Part shown: positions 1 to 7,997 of the stretch, in pieces | Layout of the letters: the number at the start of each line of letters is the position of its first letter | Position numbering within the stretch: the first letter of the stretch is position 1 | Assembly (NCBI GenBank): GCA_900544575.1 | Contig: UQVO01000005.1 | Span: forward strand, 38,896 to 102,895 | Length of the DNA: 64,000 nt | Direction: 5' to 3' | Source of the DNA: an uncultured Eubacteriales bacterium | GTDB taxonomy: Bacteria > Bacillota > Clostridia > Christensenellales > CAG-917 | Translations under genes and position numbers: made by a program | Notes under the pieces: model-generated | Seen by the model: the letters and a program-made list of their open reading frames with translations, nothing else | Database searches by the model: none | What the model was told of the DNA's origin: nothing

Positions 1-44
1 GGCGCGGCCGCATCCAAAAGGAATAACACACGGAGAATAAGATT

Positions 45-1553
45 ATGGCAAAGTATTTTGAAGAACCGTCGAGAACTTTCAGCGAGTATCTCCTCATCCC
101 CGGTTATACGGATGAGAACTGCATCCCCGCAAACGTCAGCCTGCGCACCCCGCTGGTGAAACACAAGCGCGGCGAAGAGCCCGCGATTTCCCTCAACATT
201 CCGCTCGTGTCCGCCATTATGCAGTCCGTCAGCAACGATACGCTTGCCATTGCGCTGGCGCGCGAGGGCGGTATGTCATTCATTTACGGCTCGCAGACCG
301 TGGAAGACGAGGCGGCTATGGTGCGCCGCGTCAAGAACTACAAGGCGGGCTTCGTGGTGTCCGACTCCAACGTGATGCCCGACGACACCCTTGCCGACGT
401 GCTCGAACTCGTCGAACGCAAAGGGCACAACACCATCGCCGTGACGCACGACGGCAGCAGTTTCGGGAAGTTGCTCGGCATAGTCACCAGCCGCGACTAC
501 CGCGTCAGCCGTATGTCTCTCGAAACAAAGGTTTCGGAGTTTATGACCCCGCTCGAAAAGCTTGTCACCGCGCCTGCGTCCACCGGGCTTGCGGAGGCGA
601 ACGACATCATATGGGAGCACAAGCTCAATTCCATCCCCATCCTTTCCGACGAAGGCAACCTTATGTATATGGTGTTCCGCAAGGATTACGCCCAGCATAA
701 GGAAAATCCTCTGGAACTGCTCGACGGCAGCAAACGCTATATGGTCGGCGCGGGCATAAACACGCTCGACTACGAAAAACGCGTCCCCGCGCTCATCGAA
801 GCGGGCGCGGACGTGTTGTGCATAGACTCGTCCGAAGGCTACACCGTATGGCAGAAGAGGACGCTGGATTTCATCCGCAAGAATTACGGCGACTCCGTCA
901 AAGTCGGCGCGGGCAACGTCGTGGACCGCGACGGCTTCCTTTTCCTTGCCGAATGCGGAGCGGATTTCGTCAAAGTGGGCATAGGCGGCGGTTCAATTTG
1001 CATAACGCGCGAACAGAAAGGCATAGGCCGCGGGCAGGCGAGCGCGCTCATCGAGGTCGCGGAAGCCAGAAACGAGTATTACGAAAAGACGGGCATTTAC
1101 ATTCCCATCTGCTCGGACGGCGGCATCGTACACGACTATCATATGACCCTTGCGCTTGCGATGGGCGCGGATTTCCTGATGCTGGGCAGATATTTTGCCC
1201 GTTTCGACGAGAGCCCGACCAACAAGCTCAACATCAACGGCAATTACGTCAAAGAGTATTGGGGCGAGGGCAGCAACCGCGCGCGCAACTGGCAGCGTTA
1301 CGACCTCGGCGGAAAGTCGGGTCTGTCCTTCGAGGAAGGCGTGGACAGTTACGTCCCCTATGCGGGCAGCCTCAAAGACAACGTGGAAAGGAGCCTTTAC
1401 AAAGTGCGCTCCACGATGTGCAACTGCGGCGCGGTGACCATAAAACAGTTGCAGCAGACCGCGAAGATGACCGTCGTTTCCGCCACCAGCATCACGGAGG
1501 GCGGCGCGCACGACGTCATTCAGAAAAACACCTCTTACACGGGCAACAGATAG
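45..1553 (+). CDS. guaB: IMP dehydrogenase
   Basis: Oxidises IMP to XMP with NAD+, the committed step towards GMP. The 502-residue protein has the TIM barrel interrupted by a CBS pair (about residues 100-220), the catalytic loop [10 protein letters not shown] with the nucleophile Cys at 319, and the mobile-flap Arg-Tyr dyad at 418-419. CGGAG lies 9 nt before the ATG. The loop is of the SICIT type rather than the common SICTT type. Length, Cys319 and Arg418 coincide with the numbering I recall for the Tritrichomonas foetus enzyme, which is thought to be of bacterial origin. folD follows 10 nt later, so the two purine/one-carbon genes are probably cotranscribed. Confidence 0.97.
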   Translation: MAKYFEEPSRTFSEYLLIPGYTDENCIPANVSLRTPLVKHKRGEEPAISLNIPLVSAIMQSVSNDTLAIALAREGGMSFIYGSQTVEDEAAMVRRVKNYKAGFVVSDSNVMPDDTLADVLELVERKGHNTIAVTHDGSSFGKLLGIVTSRDYRVSRMSLETKVSEFMTPLEKLVTAPASTGLAEANDIIWEHKLNSIPILSDEGNLMYMVFRKDYAQHKENPLELLDGSKRYMVGAGINTLDYEKRVPALIEAGADVLCIDSSEGYTVWQKRTLDFIRKNYGDSVKVGAGNVVDRDGFLFLAECGADFVKVGIGGGSICITREQKGIGRGQASALIEVAEARNEYYEKTGIYIPICSDGGIVHDYHMTLALAMGADFLMLGRYFARFDESPTNKLNINGNYVKEYWGEGSNRARNWQRYDLGGKSGLSFEEGVDSYVPYAGSLKDNVERSLYKVRSTMCNCGAVTIKQLQQTAKMTVVSATSITEGGAHDVIQKNTSYTGNR

Positions 1554-1563
1554 GAGAGAGAAT

Positions 1564-2424
1564 ATGCAGATAATAGACGGAAAACTCGTTGCACGTCTCA
1601 CGCGCGAAGACATCGGAAGACAGGTCGGGGAGCTTCCGCAGAAGGAACTCGGCAGGATAGGGCTTGCGGTAATCCTGGTCGGCGACGACCCCGCGAGCAA
1701 AGTTTACGTCCGCAACAAGATTAACGGCTGCGCGGAGGTCGGCATAGCGTCCACGCTTGCCGAAATGCCCGCGGACGCGACGTTTGAGGAAGTGGCGGCG
1801 AAGATAAAGCAGTTCAACGACGACCCCGAAATCAGCGGCATACTTTTGCAGCTTCCCGTGCCCAAACACCTGGACGAAGCGGCTCTGCTGCACCTCATCG
1901 ACCCGTCCAAGGACGTGGACGGCTGTCACTATGTGCAGAAAGGCAAACTCTGGACGGGCGAGCCCGAACTCATTCCCTGCACGCCTTACGGGGTGATGAA
2001 ACTGCTTGACCATTATTCCGTTCCCGTCGAGGGCAAAAACGCCGTCGTGGTGGGACGCTCCAATCTCGTAGGCAAGCCGCTTGCGCAGCTTCTGCTCGAC
2101 CGCAACGCCACCGTCACCATCTGCCACAGCCGCACGAAAGACCTCGGTGAAGTCACCCGCCGCGCGGATATTCTCTGCGTCGCGATAGGCAAAGCCAAGT
2201 TCCTGAAAGCGGATATGGTCAAAGAGGGCGCCGTCGTGATAGATGTCGGTATGGACCGCGACGAAAACGGCAAACTCTGCGGCGACGTGGATTATGCGGA
2301 AGTGGCGCCCAAATGTTCCTACATCACTCCCGTACCGGGCGGAGTAGGTCCCATGACCGTCACTATGCTGTTGCAGAACACCGTCACCGCCTACCGCATC
2401 GCGCACAATTTGTCAGTAAAATAA
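1564..2424 (+). CDS. folD: Bifunctional methylenetetrahydrofolate dehydrogenase / methenyltetrahydrofolate cyclohydrolase
   Basis: Interconverts 5,10-methylene-, 5,10-methenyl- and 10-formyl-THF and so supplies formyl groups for purine synthesis. At 286 residues it has the usual length. Visible signatures are the substrate region SKVYVRNK with the catalytic Tyr/Lys pair, the NADP-binding VVVGRSNLVGKP, and the C-terminal PGGVGPMTVTMLL. A GGAGAGA Shine-Dalgarno overlaps the end of guaB. The gene ends just before a terminator hairpin (2450-2475) that belongs to the tRNA-Val-associated repeat. Confidence 0.97.
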   Translation: MQIIDGKLVARLTREDIGRQVGELPQKELGRIGLAVILVGDDPASKVYVRNKINGCAEVGIASTLAEMPADATFEEVAAKIKQFNDDPEISGILLQLPVPKHLDEAALLHLIDPSKDVDGCHYVQKGKLWTGEPELIPCTPYGVMKLLDHYSVPVEGKNAVVVGRSNLVGKPLAQLLLDRNATVTICHSRTKDLGEVTRRADILCVAIGKAKFLKADMVKEGAVVIDVGMDRDENGKLCGDVDYAEVAPKCSYITPVPGGVGPMTVTMLLQNTVTAYRIAHNLSVK

Positions 2425-2433
2425 TTGCAAAAC

Positions 2434-2500
2434 CGTGTTGACAAAAGAAAACCCCGCTGATTGCGGGGTTTTGTGATTGTGGTGGAGACAACAAGACTCG
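2434..2500 (-). repeat. Distal tRNA-Val module: terminator plus 21-nt tRNA 3'-end copy
   Basis: On the minus strand, 2500-2480 is identical to the last 21 nt of the intact tRNA-Val at 2693-2769 (CCA, discriminator base, 7 acceptor, 5 T-stem and 5 T-loop bases). It is followed by a GC-rich terminator hairpin (2450-2475) like the one behind the real tRNA. The identity stops exactly at the T loop, where TAAGGAGC begins at 2501. Seen directly; the origin by integration or duplication is inference. Confidence 0.85.
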
Positions 2501-2639
2501 TAAGGAGCGCAGAGCGCGACGGAATAGCGCGAAGCCGTCATTTGGTCTGCGTGCGAAGTTCACGCAGGACGGCGGAGCGCGTCAGTTGTGACAAAGTCAC
2601 AAGTTCTGCCGCGGAAGCGGTGCGGGATTGTATCCCGCA
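2501..2639. other. Spacer between the two tRNA-Val modules
   Basis: This 139-bp spacer starts with TAAGGAGC and contains GCGACGGAATAGCG at 2516-2529. Both motifs recur beside the tRNA-Ala and tRNA-Pro fragments. A 16-bp string at 2552-2567 recurs exactly at 19685-19700. I see no credible coding region. Confidence 0.6.
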
Positions 2640-2692
2640 GAGTCTTGTTGACAAAAGAAACCCCCGCTATTATAGCGGGGGTTTGGTGATTG
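2640..2692 (-). terminator. tRNA-Val terminator flanked by an inverted copy of the tRNA 3' arm
   Basis: The hairpin with arms around 2658-2683 is GC-rich and followed by a T-run on the minus strand. Beyond it, 2640-2652 is complementary at 12 of 13 positions to the tRNA T-arm/acceptor strand at 2700-2712, so the precursor could form a longer stem enclosing the terminator. Confidence 0.75.
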
Positions 2693-2769
<77 letters not shown>

Positions 2770-2959
2770 GAATGCAAGGGATATATTACACCAAAATAAG
2801 ACGGGTGGCAAGTGATTTTAGGCATTTGCGGCGCAGGATGGAAAAATTTTCGTTTTTTCTTCGCAGAGGGCGGCTGCGACCGATGTTTTGACTGTCGAAA
2901 TGCGCGTAGTAGGACGGGGCGTCGCGTATATATTCGCCTCCGCGAGATATATTTACTGT

Positions 2960-3517
2960 ATGAAAACAGGTGCGGACAAAGGGAGAAAACGCGACGCGCT
3001 CATTGTATGCGGCGTCGGAGCGATATTTTCTCTTGCAGTGGGGGCTTTGTCCCATTTCTTTTACGAGTGGTCTGACGGAAGCACAGCGGCGGGGATATTT
3101 TTCCCCGTAAACGAGAGCGTATGGGAGCATATGAAACTGGTGTTTTTCCCGTTTCTCGTTTACTTTGCGACAGCGCTGCCGCTTGCTCCGACGCTGAATA
3201 ACCGCGTGTTCGGGGCGTTTTCCGCGACATTCATCGCCGCGGGGTTTATTCCTGCGGTGTTTTACACGTATACGGCGTTTACGGGCAGAGCAATACTTGC
3301 CGTGGACATAACCGTTTACTGCGTGGGGGTTCTTCTCGGATTTGCCGTTGCGTACGCGGCGTTCACCCGTCCGCGCTCTTCCGCCGCGCTGTGTGCGGCA
3401 GGGGCGCTCGGATTGGTCTTTATCGCGGCGTGCTATTTTACGCTGACGGCGTTCGCGCCCGACTTCTTTTTGTTCGTTGACCCGCGCAACGGAAAATTCG
3501 GACTCGGAGCAGGCTGA
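2960..3517 (+). CDS. DUF6512-like integral membrane protein
   Basis: This 185-residue protein has about five hydrophobic segments. Near its N-terminus it has the family-like stretch around FFPVNESVWEHMKL, which I associate with the DUF6512 family; its function is unknown. I chose the ATG at 2960 rather than the upstream in-frame ATG at 2888. TATATT at 2948-2953 ends exactly 6 nt before it and there is no Shine-Dalgarno, the same geometry as the better-supported leaderless genes here. The -35 box is weak, so this case is less certain. Confidence 0.7.
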   Translation: MKTGADKGRKRDALIVCGVGAIFSLAVGALSHFFYEWSDGSTAAGIFFPVNESVWEHMKLVFFPFLVYFATALPLAPTLNNRVFGAFSATFIAAGFIPAVFYTYTAFTGRAILAVDITVYCVGVLLGFAVAYAAFTRPRSSAALCAAGALGLVFIAACYFTLTAFAPDFFLFVDPRNGKFGLGAG

Positions 3518-3555
3518 AAGGGAAGATTATAATCAAGGTTATTTGCAAAAGTGGA

Positions 3556-3584
3556 TTGACAATACAAAAAATCGGATATATTAT
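3556..3584 (+). promoter_or_regulatory. Sigma-A promoter of the ArsR-type regulator gene
   Basis: TTGACA (3556-3561), a 17-bp spacer and TATTAT (3579-3584). The start codon at 3618 is preceded by TAGGAG. Confidence 0.85.
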
Positions 3585-3617
3585 TAAAGTGCCAGAATAA
3601 ATTATAGGAGCACAAAT

Positions 3618-3896
3618 ATGGAAGAAAAAATCTACATCAAGATATGTAAAGCATTCAGCGATGTCAACAGAATGAAAATTTTCAAGATGCTGCTCGAAAA
3701 AGATATGTGCGCATTTGAGATTCTGAAATTTATGAATTGCAGTCAGCCCACGCTTTCCTATCATATGAAGTTGCTTGTCGACAGCACCATTATCGACGCG
3801 GAGAAGCGCGGCCTCTGGATGCATTACGAAGTGAATTACGCGGTCCTCGAAGAGTTCCAGAATTACTTTAAAGTAGAAAAGAAAGCCGAGAAATAA
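3618..3896 (+). CDS. ArsR-family winged-helix transcriptional regulator
   Basis: A 92-residue single-domain DNA-binding protein. FSDVNRMKIFKML and the recognition-helix region SQPTLSYHMKLLVDS are typical of ArsR/SmtB regulators, followed by a beta-wing (EKRGLWMHYEV). I see no cysteine-rich metal site: Cys residues occur only at scattered positions (KICK, DMCAFE, NCSQ), so the ligand cannot be named. It has its own strong promoter and a terminator right behind it, so it is probably monocistronic. Confidence 0.88.
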   Translation: MEEKIYIKICKAFSDVNRMKIFKMLLEKDMCAFEILKFMNCSQPTLSYHMKLLVDSTIIDAEKRGLWMHYEVNYAVLEEFQNYFKVEKKAEK

Positions 3897-3908
3897 TCGG
3901 TGACCCGT

Positions 3909-3938
3909 CGCCGAAGCCCGAACGGGCTTCGGCTTTTT
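3909..3938 (+). terminator. Rho-independent terminator after the ArsR-type gene
   Basis: GCCGAAGCCCG pairs with CGGGCTTCGGC and is followed by a T-run. The T-run ends about 13 nt before the start of the next gene (3951). Confidence 0.85.
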
Positions 3939-3950
3939 TATTTCCGACAG

Positions 3951-5147
3951 ATGAAAGAAAGCACCCGAAAAGCGGATACGGCAGTGATAGGCGGGGGCGC
4001 GGCTGCGCTCGCGCTCGTCGCTATGCTCGATTCGGCTGACGTGACCGTGCTCGAACGCAATGCGCGCGCGGGCAAAAAACTGCTCGCGACCGGCAACGGC
4101 AAATGCAACCTGACGGGCGAGGACATTTCCGCCGACGGATACAACCGTCCCGATGTCGCGGGGAGGTTCCTCAATGACTTTCCGCCCTCTGCCGCCGTGG
4201 AATTCTTCAACTCGCTCGGGCTTGCGACGCGCGTCGTAAACGGGAGAGTTTATCCGTATTCCGAATGCGCTTCGAGCGTTCTTGACGTGCTTCTCGCCGC
4301 GGTCCGCGACAGCGGCGCGGCAATCCTGACCGGCAGGGAAGTGTCCGCCGTCGAGCGTACGGCGGAGGGATTTTTGCTCACCGCAAACGTGCTCGGCGAC
4401 GACGGAAAGGTGCTTTCGCAGGAAAAAATCAAAGCTCGCCGCATTGTGCTTGCAAGCGGTTCCTCCGCTTCGTCGGGCAGGGACAGCCTGTCGTTGTACA
4501 GGGCGCTGGGGCATTCCTGCCGCCCGTTTTCTCCCTCTCTCGTGCCTCTGAAAACGGATAGGGAAAGCGTCAAAGGGCTGAACGGCGTGCGTGTAAAATG
4601 CACCGCAACGCTTGCGGGCGTCCGCACGGAAGGGGAGATACTTTTCCGCGATTACGGTCTGAGCGGCATAGCGGCGCTGGACCTTTCGGCATTGTATGCG
4701 CGCGGCACGGCGCGCCGCGGGGACACCGTATCCCTCGACTTTGTTCCCGACGTCACGGAAAAAGAGCTGGCGGACCTGATTGCCGCACAGCGCGGGCGCC
4801 CCTGCGAGCGTGTGCTTCGGGGGATGTTCCATTCCAAAGTCGCCGAAAGGATTATGGCGCGCGCAGGGCAGTCTCCCGACCGGGCGCCTGATGCCGAACG
4901 CATTGCTTCCGTCGCGAAAGATTACCGACTGACGTTGCAGGGGACCGCAGACGCGTCCGCGGCGCAGGTTATGTCGGGCGGACTCGACCCCGACGAATTC
5001 GACGCGGACCTGCAATCCTTGCTGTGCCGCGGAGCGTACGCAATGGGCGAGGCTCTCGACGTCGACGGCATTTGCGGCGGATATAATCTGCAATGGGCGT
5101 GGATGAGCGCTCACGCCGTCGCGCGCGGACTGAAAAACCTCCGCTGA
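3951..5147 (+). CDS. HI0933/YhiN-family FAD-dependent oxidoreductase
   Basis: A 398-residue flavoprotein. The N-terminal dinucleotide-binding motif VIGGGAAALA is followed by KKLLATGNGKCNLTG, a hallmark of the HI0933-like (YhiN, aminoacetone oxidase-like) family. The C-terminal part has the second FAD-contact region (GALDVDGICGGYNLQWAW-like). The physiological substrate is unknown. I chose the ATG at 3951 because longer in-frame versions would run through the terminator hairpin just upstream. No clear Shine-Dalgarno is visible, so how it is transcribed and initiated is unclear. Confidence 0.88.
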   Translation: MKESTRKADTAVIGGGAAALALVAMLDSADVTVLERNARAGKKLLATGNGKCNLTGEDISADGYNRPDVAGRFLNDFPPSAAVEFFNSLGLATRVVNGRVYPYSECASSVLDVLLAAVRDSGAAILTGREVSAVERTAEGFLLTANVLGDDGKVLSQEKIKARRIVLASGSSASSGRDSLSLYRALGHSCRPFSPSLVPLKTDRESVKGLNGVRVKCTATLAGVRTEGEILFRDYGLSGIAALDLSALYARGTARRGDTVSLDFVPDVTEKELADLIAAQRGRPCERVLRGMFHSKVAERIMARAGQSPDRAPDAERIASVAKDYRLTLQGTADASAAQVMSGGLDPDEFDADLQSLLCRGAYAMGEALDVDGICGGYNLQWAWMSAHAVARGLKNLR

Positions 5148-5231
5148 GCGTCCCCTCACGGACAATTTTCGTCATTTTTCCCTTAATTTTGCAAAAATAG
5201 ATGAGATTGTTAACTTTTTGAGTGTATAGCC

Positions 5232-5260
5232 TTGAAAATTATTTGTTTCAATGTTATACT
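5232..5260 (+). promoter_or_regulatory. marR promoter with an overlapping inverted repeat
   Basis: TTGAAA (5232-5237), 17 bp, TATACT (5255-5260). The -10 box ends 6 nt before the ATG at 5267. TTGAAA and TTTCAA (5246-5251) form an inverted repeat with an 8-bp gap across the -35 box, a plausible autoregulatory operator. Confidence 0.8.
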
Positions 5261-5266
5261 AATTTC

Positions 5267-5701
5267 ATGGATGTAAAAAACGCGGCATATTTTTTCTCGG
5301 CGTACAGAAAACTCTTGCGCTCCTACACGGACTTCCAGCTCAATGCGCTGGAAGGGTATGACCTGTCGCCGAATGAGATAGTGGTGCTCAGCAGCATCGA
5401 AACCACGCCCACCGCAAGCGACATCGCGATGATGTCTGATGTGAGCAAGGCGCTCGTTTCGCGCAGCGTGAAACTGCTCAAAGAGAAGAACTATATCACC
5501 GCCACGGTTTCGGAAGAGGACAAACGCGAACAGCAGCTTGCGCTGACGGAGGAGGGGCAGAAAGTCGCGGAACTCATCGACGAGGCAAACAGAAGATATT
5601 TCGCGACGGCTTTCGCCAATTTCGAAAAGGACGAAAAAGCCGTGCTCAAAGCCTTGCTCGATATGATGTTGAGAAACCTCAACGTGGACTTTAAGATATG
5701 A
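5267..5701 (+). CDS. MarR-family transcriptional regulator
   Basis: A 144-residue winged-helix repressor. The helix-turn-helix (TASDIAMMSDVSKALVSRSV) and wing (ITATVSEEDKREQQLALTEEG) are characteristic of MarR proteins. No Shine-Dalgarno precedes the ATG, and the promoter places transcription start at or next to the A of the ATG, so a leaderless mRNA is expected. Its stop codon overlaps the start of the M28 peptidase gene by 4 nt (ATGA), so the two are translationally coupled. The ligand is unknown. Confidence 0.9.
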   Translation: MDVKNAAYFFSAYRKLLRSYTDFQLNALEGYDLSPNEIVVLSSIETTPTASDIAMMSDVSKALVSRSVKLLKEKNYITATVSEEDKREQQLALTEEGQKVAELIDEANRRYFATAFANFEKDEKAVLKALLDMMLRNLNVDFKI

Positions 5702-6915
5702 AATTCGACGAATTAAAACGTACTTCGGCCGAAACGGCCGATTTTATCAGCGGAGAAACGGCGCGCACGGCGGAGGACATTTCCGACCGCGTCGCGGGCA
5801 GCGTCGCAGAGGCGGACACTGCGGAATATATGGCAGGTCTGCTGTCTGCCGCGGGAGCGGACGTCAGGACGGAAACTTTCCCCGTCGCGCCTGCCGCGGC
5901 ATTCGGCTGGATAGGCGTGACCGTGGTGTGTATGCTGCTCGCTTTTGCGGCGTACTTCTTCGTGTCGATGGTTTCCGTTGCATTGATTATTGTTGCTTTC
6001 GTGCCGTTTATAGTGCAGGGGGTGCTTTGCTCGCGCGCGTTTGACGGTGCGTATGTCAAAGGCACGTCGCAAAACGTCACGGCGGTGCTTCCGTGCGAAG
6101 GCGAAGTGAAGAAACGCGTGTTTTTCACCGCTCACACCGATGCGGCGAAAATCTTCCGTCCGCAGATAAAGGACAGAGGAAGGCTGCTCGCCGCCGCGGC
6201 GATAATATCTTTGCTGGGCGCGGCATATCTTCTCGCCGCGGACATAGCGCGCTGGGCGTATCTCGGAAGCGTGGGCACGGGGCTTGCGCGCGGCGAATGG
6301 CTGGCGGTGGGGCTTGTCGGCATAGTTTTTGTCCCGTTCTGGGGGCTGTGCCTGTTTGCAATCGATCCCAAGACCGTGTCGCCGGGAGCAAACGACAACC
6401 TGTCGGGATGTTTTGTCGCCGTCGCCCTGATAAAGGCTCTTGCCGAAAAAGGAATCAAGTTGCGCTCGACGGAGGTCGGTGTGATTCTTACGGGTGCGGA
6501 AGAGTGCGGACTGCGCGGCGCGAAGGCGTGGTGCGACGCGCACGCAGAGGAGTACAAGGGCACGGAAACTTATTTCTTTACGCTCGACACGCTGCGTGAC
6601 GCGGAACATCTCAAAGTGCAGAACCGCGACTTGAACGGACTGCAAAAGCTGGATAAAGACGCCGTTTCGCTCTTTTTCGTCGCCGCAAAAAAGGCGGGCG
6701 CGGAATGTGCGAAAGGCGGCGCGGGCTTCGGTGCCACGGACGCGGCGGCATTTGCCGCGGCAGGGCTGAAAGCAGCGAGCGTCACGGCAATGAAACCCTT
6801 TGCAGAATACTATCACTCCGAGCGCGACAGCGCGGACAACACGGACGCCGCGCTGCTTGAAAAGTGCTTCCTTGCCGCCGTGCAGGTCGTGGAAGAGCTC
6901 GACGGGGCGGAGTGA
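5698..6915 (+). CDS. Membrane-anchored M28-family zinc aminopeptidase-like protein
   Basis: A 405-residue protein. Zinc-peptidase residues are visible in order: AHTDAA (His), GANDNLSG (bridging Asp), GAEECGLRG (catalytic Glu and ligand Glu), LDTLRDA (Asp) and a terminal YYHSERD (His). Hydrophobic segments lie at roughly 70-110 and 160-225, between the first His motif and the rest of the catalytic core, so the enzyme is probably membrane-embedded. It is translationally coupled to the upstream marR gene, suggesting that regulator controls it. Substrate unknown. Confidence 0.82.
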   Translation: MKFDELKRTSAETADFISGETARTAEDISDRVAGSVAEADTAEYMAGLLSAAGADVRTETFPVAPAAAFGWIGVTVVCMLLAFAAYFFVSMVSVALIIVAFVPFIVQGVLCSRAFDGAYVKGTSQNVTAVLPCEGEVKKRVFFTAHTDAAKIFRPQIKDRGRLLAAAAIISLLGAAYLLAADIARWAYLGSVGTGLARGEWLAVGLVGIVFVPFWGLCLFAIDPKTVSPGANDNLSGCFVAVALIKALAEKGIKLRSTEVGVILTGAEECGLRGAKAWCDAHAEEYKGTETYFFTLDTLRDAEHLKVQNRDLNGLQKLDKDAVSLFFVAAKKAGAECAKGGAGFGATDAAAFAAAGLKAASVTAMKPFAEYYHSERDSADNTDAALLEKCFLAAVQVVEELDGAE

Positions 6916-6964
6916 TTCGGCATAAAGGTCAAAGGCAGAAAGACTGACAGCTTAACGGATATGA

Positions 6965-6988
6965 AAAACGCCGCGGATGCGGCGTTTT
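6965..6988. terminator. Bidirectional terminator between the convergent peptidase and dnaC genes
   Basis: AAAACGCCGC, a 4-nt loop and GCGGCGTTTT. The A and T runs allow it to act on both strands. Confidence 0.85.
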
Positions 6989-7058
6989 CGATTGCTTTCA
7001 CGACCGCGTTGCGGGAACGGGTCTGCGTTTTGCGAACCTTTCTTCCGATTTGTTTTCC

Positions 7059-7997
7059 TTAACCGACGGGGTGCGCGGCTGCGCTTCGGCGCAGGTCGTC
7101 GCCCGAAAATTCTATGACTTTCGACACACGTCTGTCGAAAAGGCGGGAACATATTCTTTCGTTGTACCGTTTTGAGAAATCGTCCGCGTCGAGGTTGGTC
7201 GTTATGACTGTCGGAAGCCTGTGCGCAAAGCGTTCGGAGAGCACGAGCAGGAGATACTCGAACGTGACGTTGTTGTAAACGGGTTCTGTGCCGAGGTCGT
7301 CTATGACGAGCATTTCCGCGCTCATCACGTCGCTCGTTATGCCGTCGCGCTCGGAGTAGGGAGAGGTGTGGCATTTGAGCATAAGCGAATTGAATGCGTT
7401 CGCGCTCATCACCACCGCACTGTGTCCGTGTCTAATCATCTCGCGCGCCGCCGCGGTGGCAAGCACCGTTTTCCCCGTGCCCGTACCGCCTGAAAGCAGT
7501 ATGTAGCGGTATTTCACGTCGGGATATGCCGAAACGTAAGTGCTCATCCAGGAGTACGCCTTTTTAAGCTGTGCCGACTGTGCGCCGCCGACGCTTTTTT
7601 CGTCGAAATCGGAAAGAGAGTAGCCGTCGGGAGAAATGTCGCACGTCACGCCGAGCGCCTTAATCAGTTCGTCGCGTACGCAGTCGCAGAGTTTTTCTCC
7701 GCACATTCCGAGGTCGCCGCATTTTTCGCATTTGACGCGTGGGGAGAAGTCCTTTTCCGACCAGCCGTATTTCGCGAGTGCGTCGAGATAGGTTTCCCTC
7801 GCGCTTTCCGCCGCGGCCTTGCGGGCTTCGCCCGGGCGCATCAGGCTCTTGTGCAGGGCAATGACGTATGCCCGCTGTGCGTCCGCGATTTCGGGCACGG
7901 CAAAAGCCTCGGCTCTGCGCGCTTCCGCCGCCGCCTCTTCGCGCTGTCTGTCCGCGCGCCTGTTTTCGAGAACCTTACGCAATACTTCTTCCGTCAT
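7059..7997 (-). CDS. DnaC/DnaI-type helicase loader ATPase
   Basis: A 312-residue AAA+ protein that by family loads the replicative helicase. It has Walker A GGTGTGKT, Walker B MLVIDDLGTEP and a sensor region TVITTNLD. The N-terminal part contains a cysteine cluster (CEKCGDLGMCGEKLCDC), recalling the zinc-binding N-domain of Bacillus DnaI. The start overlaps the end of the upstream dnaD-like gene by 4 nt, so loader and DnaD-type protein form one operon. Confidence 0.92.
   Translation of the reverse strand: MTEEVLRKVLENRRADRQREEAAAEARRAEAFAVPEIADAQRAYVIALHKSLMRPGEARKAAAESARETYLDALAKYGWSEKDFSPRVKCEKCGDLGMCGEKLCDCVRDELIKALGVTCDISPDGYSLSDFDEKSVGGAQSAQLKKAYSWMSTYVSAYPDVKYRYILLSGGTGTGKTVLATAAAREMIRHGHSAVVMSANAFNSLMLKCHTSPYSERDGITSDVMSAEMLVIDDLGTEPVYNNVTFEYLLLVLSERFAHRLPTVITTNLDADDFSKRYNERICSRLFDRRVSKVIEFSGDDLRRSAAAHPVG

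Noticed and set aside
2888..2959. Extended N-terminus of the DUF6512-like protein from the ATG at 2888
   Set aside because: The extra 24 residues are not hydrophobic in a membrane-protein pattern, there is no ribosome-binding site, and a -10 box lies inside this stretch.
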